From assembly GCA_030630395.1 (NCBI GenBank), contig DAOVNE010000073.1, forward strand, positions 1 to 6,914: DNA of 6,914 bases, read 5' to 3'. The position numbers and the translations under genes are program-made. Shown here piece by piece: positions 5,220 to 6,914 of the stretch; within the stretch, counting starts at the first letter, position 1, and every line of letters starts with the position of its first letter. Below the pieces are notes generated by a model. That model was not told the DNA's origin. It made no database searches and saw only the letters and a program-made list of their open reading frames with translations. Source of the DNA: Candidatus Eiseniibacteriota bacterium (GTDB taxonomy: Bacteria; Joyebacterota; Joyebacteria; Joyebacterales; Joyebacteraceae).

Positions 5220-6908
5220 ATGCCAGAGATCAGGAAGGCGTCTTGTCTCATCTGCTCCCTCCAGTGCGGGTTCGTGGTGGAGGTCGACCAAGGAGTGCCC
5301 GTCAGGATAGACTTCGATGAGGAGTCGCCTCTGTCCCGCGGGTCGCTCTGCGCCAGGGGACACTACAACCTCGAGATTCTTCTTCACCCGAAGCGATTCC
5401 TTGCGGCTACCGTCAACCGGCGGAGAGTGCCGTGGTCTGTCGCGGTGACGAAGATGGCCGGGAAGATGGACGAGATAAAGAAGAACCACGGAGCCGATGC
5501 GCTTGGTGTCATCGTCGGGACAGAACTCTCGAACGAGGACTACGATGCAGCCGTCGGTTTCGCCACACACGTTCTTGGCACCACGAGCATAGGTGTTGCC
5601 TACGACGGGAATGACTACGGCCTGCTCACGGGGGGTGGGATCGGCGATGCAACTCCGGAAGATCTCGACGAAGCGGATTGCTTCGTCCTGATCGGGGACG
5701 TGTTCTGGGGGCACCCGACCGTATCGAAGCGCATCATCGAGGCAAGACACAAGAGCAGATCGAATCAGATCATCACCATCAATCCATACCGCTCGAACAC
5801 GGATTGGTTCGCCGATCTGCATATCGAGCCGCCGGCCGGTAGTGAACCCCTCGTTCTGGCCGGACTGCTTAGGGCCATGAACGTACAGGGTTCACCTTCC
5901 ATAGATATTGAGGCGGCGGCGGCCGCGGGTGGAATGTCGAAGGTCGGACTCGAGAGGATTGCCACGAGACTTCGCAGCTTCCAGAAGGTCGTGGTCGTCG
6001 TCTCCTCGAGGCTTGGCGACTCTACGTCCGGCTATCTTACGGGTCTTCTCGCAGCCAAGCTCGCCTCGGCCGCGGGCGGGAAGTATGCGCCCCTCTTCAG
6101 AGGTGGGAATGCCATAGGCGCCTACGAGCGCGTGAGTTCCAGCCGGACGGCCGCGGAGATCCTCTCTGGTGTCGCCGACAAGAAAATCAAGGGGCTTCTG
6201 GTGTTCGGGCCGGATCTCGTGCAGCTCTATCCGGGGGCAGTAGGTCCGGAGGATCTGGAGAGCCTCGAGTTCCTCGCGGCCTCCGCGATTTTTGAGAACG
6301 ACACATCGAAGCACAGCGACGTCGGGCTGCCGCAGGCAGTCTGGACGGAATTCAGTGGAAACTACACCCCGTCGTTCGGCTTCTCAACATCGCTCGATGC
6401 GTGCGTGAAGCCGCAGGGCGACGCGAGGTCTGTCGGGACGATGGTCGCGGATATCGCGGCCGAGATGGGGGTGGGGATTCCGGCGGGCGGGGCGACTGCC
6501 ACGCATCCGGAGCTGGCCGTGGACGTGGACGCGGCGCTCGGAAAACTGGCGAGCGCGCCAGGTGGTGGGCTCGAGCTTGTTGAGAGCATCCACCCGCTCC
6601 ACCGCTGGGACGGAACGCTGACAGGGCGTATGAGTTTCCCGCAGGCGCAGAATCCATACTGCGAGATGTGGCTTTCTGAAGAGGCGGCGGATGAGGCCGG
6701 CATTGAGCAGGGCTCGACCGTGGCCATCTCAACAGGGAGAGGCGAGACTCGTCTCATAACGACTGTGACGGACAGGATGCCGCCCGGGCTCGTGGCCATT
6801 CCCTCATATGTACCGGATGCGCGAGGGCTCATGGTCTGGAGCCTAAACCCCAGCACCAAGTGGTTCGAAGTAACCTCCTCCGACGTGAAGGTCGTGCCGG
6901 AGGACTAA
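5220..6908 (+). CDS. Molybdopterin-oxidoreductase-fold protein with [4Fe-4S], probably non-catalytic
   Basis: 562 residues, no Tat signal, so cytoplasmic. The N-terminus has C9-x2-C12-x3-C16-x27-C44, the [4Fe-4S] site of the formate dehydrogenase/NuoG/formylmethanofuran dehydrogenase superfamily, followed by ARGHYNLE and a HPKRF segment. The central region keeps the fold's pattern (GADALGVIVGTELSNEDY, LGTTSIG, ADCFVLIGD, INPYRSNTDWFADLHI). Where catalytic members carry the Cys or Sec that binds Mo/W, this protein reads GVAYDGND (about 125-132) with no Cys. The usual Lys after the last cluster Cys is Arg (R46), as in NuoG-type proteins. The C-terminus (about 461-558) is a molybdopterin-dinucleotide-binding domain (LSEEAADEAGIEQGSTVAI, MPPGLVAIPSY). 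At 562 residues it is shorter than typical formate dehydrogenase catalytic subunits. It may be a structural or electron-wiring subunit, or use Mo/W without a protein ligand. AGGGGA lies 7 nt before the ATG, 25 nt after the previous gene. Confidence 0.82.
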   Translation: MPEIRKASCLICSLQCGFVVEVDQGVPVRIDFDEESPLSRGSLCARGHYNLEILLHPKRFLAATVNRRRVPWSVAVTKMAGKMDEIKKNHGADALGVIVGTELSNEDYDAAVGFATHVLGTTSIGVAYDGNDYGLLTGGGIGDATPEDLDEADCFVLIGDVFWGHPTVSKRIIEARHKSRSNQIITINPYRSNTDWFADLHIEPPAGSEPLVLAGLLRAMNVQGSPSIDIEAAAAAGGMSKVGLERIATRLRSFQKVVVVVSSRLGDSTSGYLTGLLAAKLASAAGGKYAPLFRGGNAIGAYERVSSSRTAAEILSGVADKKIKGLLVFGPDLVQLYPGAVGPEDLESLEFLAASAIFENDTSKHSDVGLPQAVWTEFSGNYTPSFGFSTSLDACVKPQGDARSVGTMVADIAAEMGVGIPAGGATATHPELAVDVDAALGKLASAPGGGLELVESIHPLHRWDGTLTGRMSFPQAQNPYCEMWLSEEAADEAGIEQGSTVAISTGRGETRLITTVTDRMPPGLVAIPSYVPDARGLMVWSLNPSTKWFEVTSSDVKVVPED

Positions 6909-6914
6909 CGGCTG

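Noticed and set aside
4145..5251. Long open frame of 368 codons on the minus strand
   Set aside because: It lies opposite two well-supported genes with clear motifs. Its own sequence shows no recognisable family and is the kind of mirror frame common in GC-rich DNA.
1..6914. CRISPR arrays, insertion sequences, tRNA or rRNA genes
   Set aside because: No regular direct repeats, terminal inverted repeats, transposase motifs or RNA gene signatures were seen on either strand.

Overview
The window comes from a GC-rich (roughly 60% by eye) bacterial genome with dense, co-directional genes. An HflK/HflC membrane system points to a Gram-negative-type bacterium, and a low-potential iron-sulfur/flavin/pterin operon points to an anaerobic or facultative lifestyle. 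The lineage cannot be named from the sequence. An uncultured or candidate-phylum anaerobe would fit, but that is a guess. All supported genes are on the + strand and fall into two transcription units.

Region 1 (about 1-2952) is a tight operon of three SPFH/band-7 membrane proteins: an HflK-like protein (73-1062), an HflC-like protein (1066-1944) and a second, diverged HflK-like protein (1948-2952). Only 3 nt separate each pair. In well-studied bacteria one HflK and one HflC form a large membrane cage around the FtsH protease. The K-C-K arrangement suggests a three-component version, or two alternative K subunits sharing one C. The first 49 bases may hold the last codons of a preceding gene.

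Region 2 (2953-3284) is a 332-base gap. It holds a good sigma-70-type promoter (2973-3001), a terminator-like hairpin with a T-run (3016-3038), several GC-rich hairpins and a perfect 16-bp palindrome (3226-3241). Transcription from this promoter would give the next operon a structured leader of about 277 nt.

Region 3 (3285-6908) is a three-gene redox operon. It encodes a two-[4Fe-4S] ferredoxin-like subunit (family of the beta subunit of sulfhydrogenase and of anaerobic sulfite reductase A), an FAD/NAD(P)-binding [2Fe-2S] flavoprotein (gamma subunit/AsrB/PyrK-like family), and a 562-residue molybdopterin-oxidoreductase-fold protein. The last keeps its N-terminal [4Fe-4S] site but has no Cys at the place expected for the Mo/W ligand. 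The first two genes overlap by ATGA and the third follows after 25 nt. The likely product is a soluble cytoplasmic complex moving electrons between NAD(P)H, flavin, iron-sulfur clusters and a partner that is unknown or encoded beyond the right edge. The hydrogenase small and large subunits that usually accompany beta and gamma are not in the window; the pterin-fold protein stands in their place.
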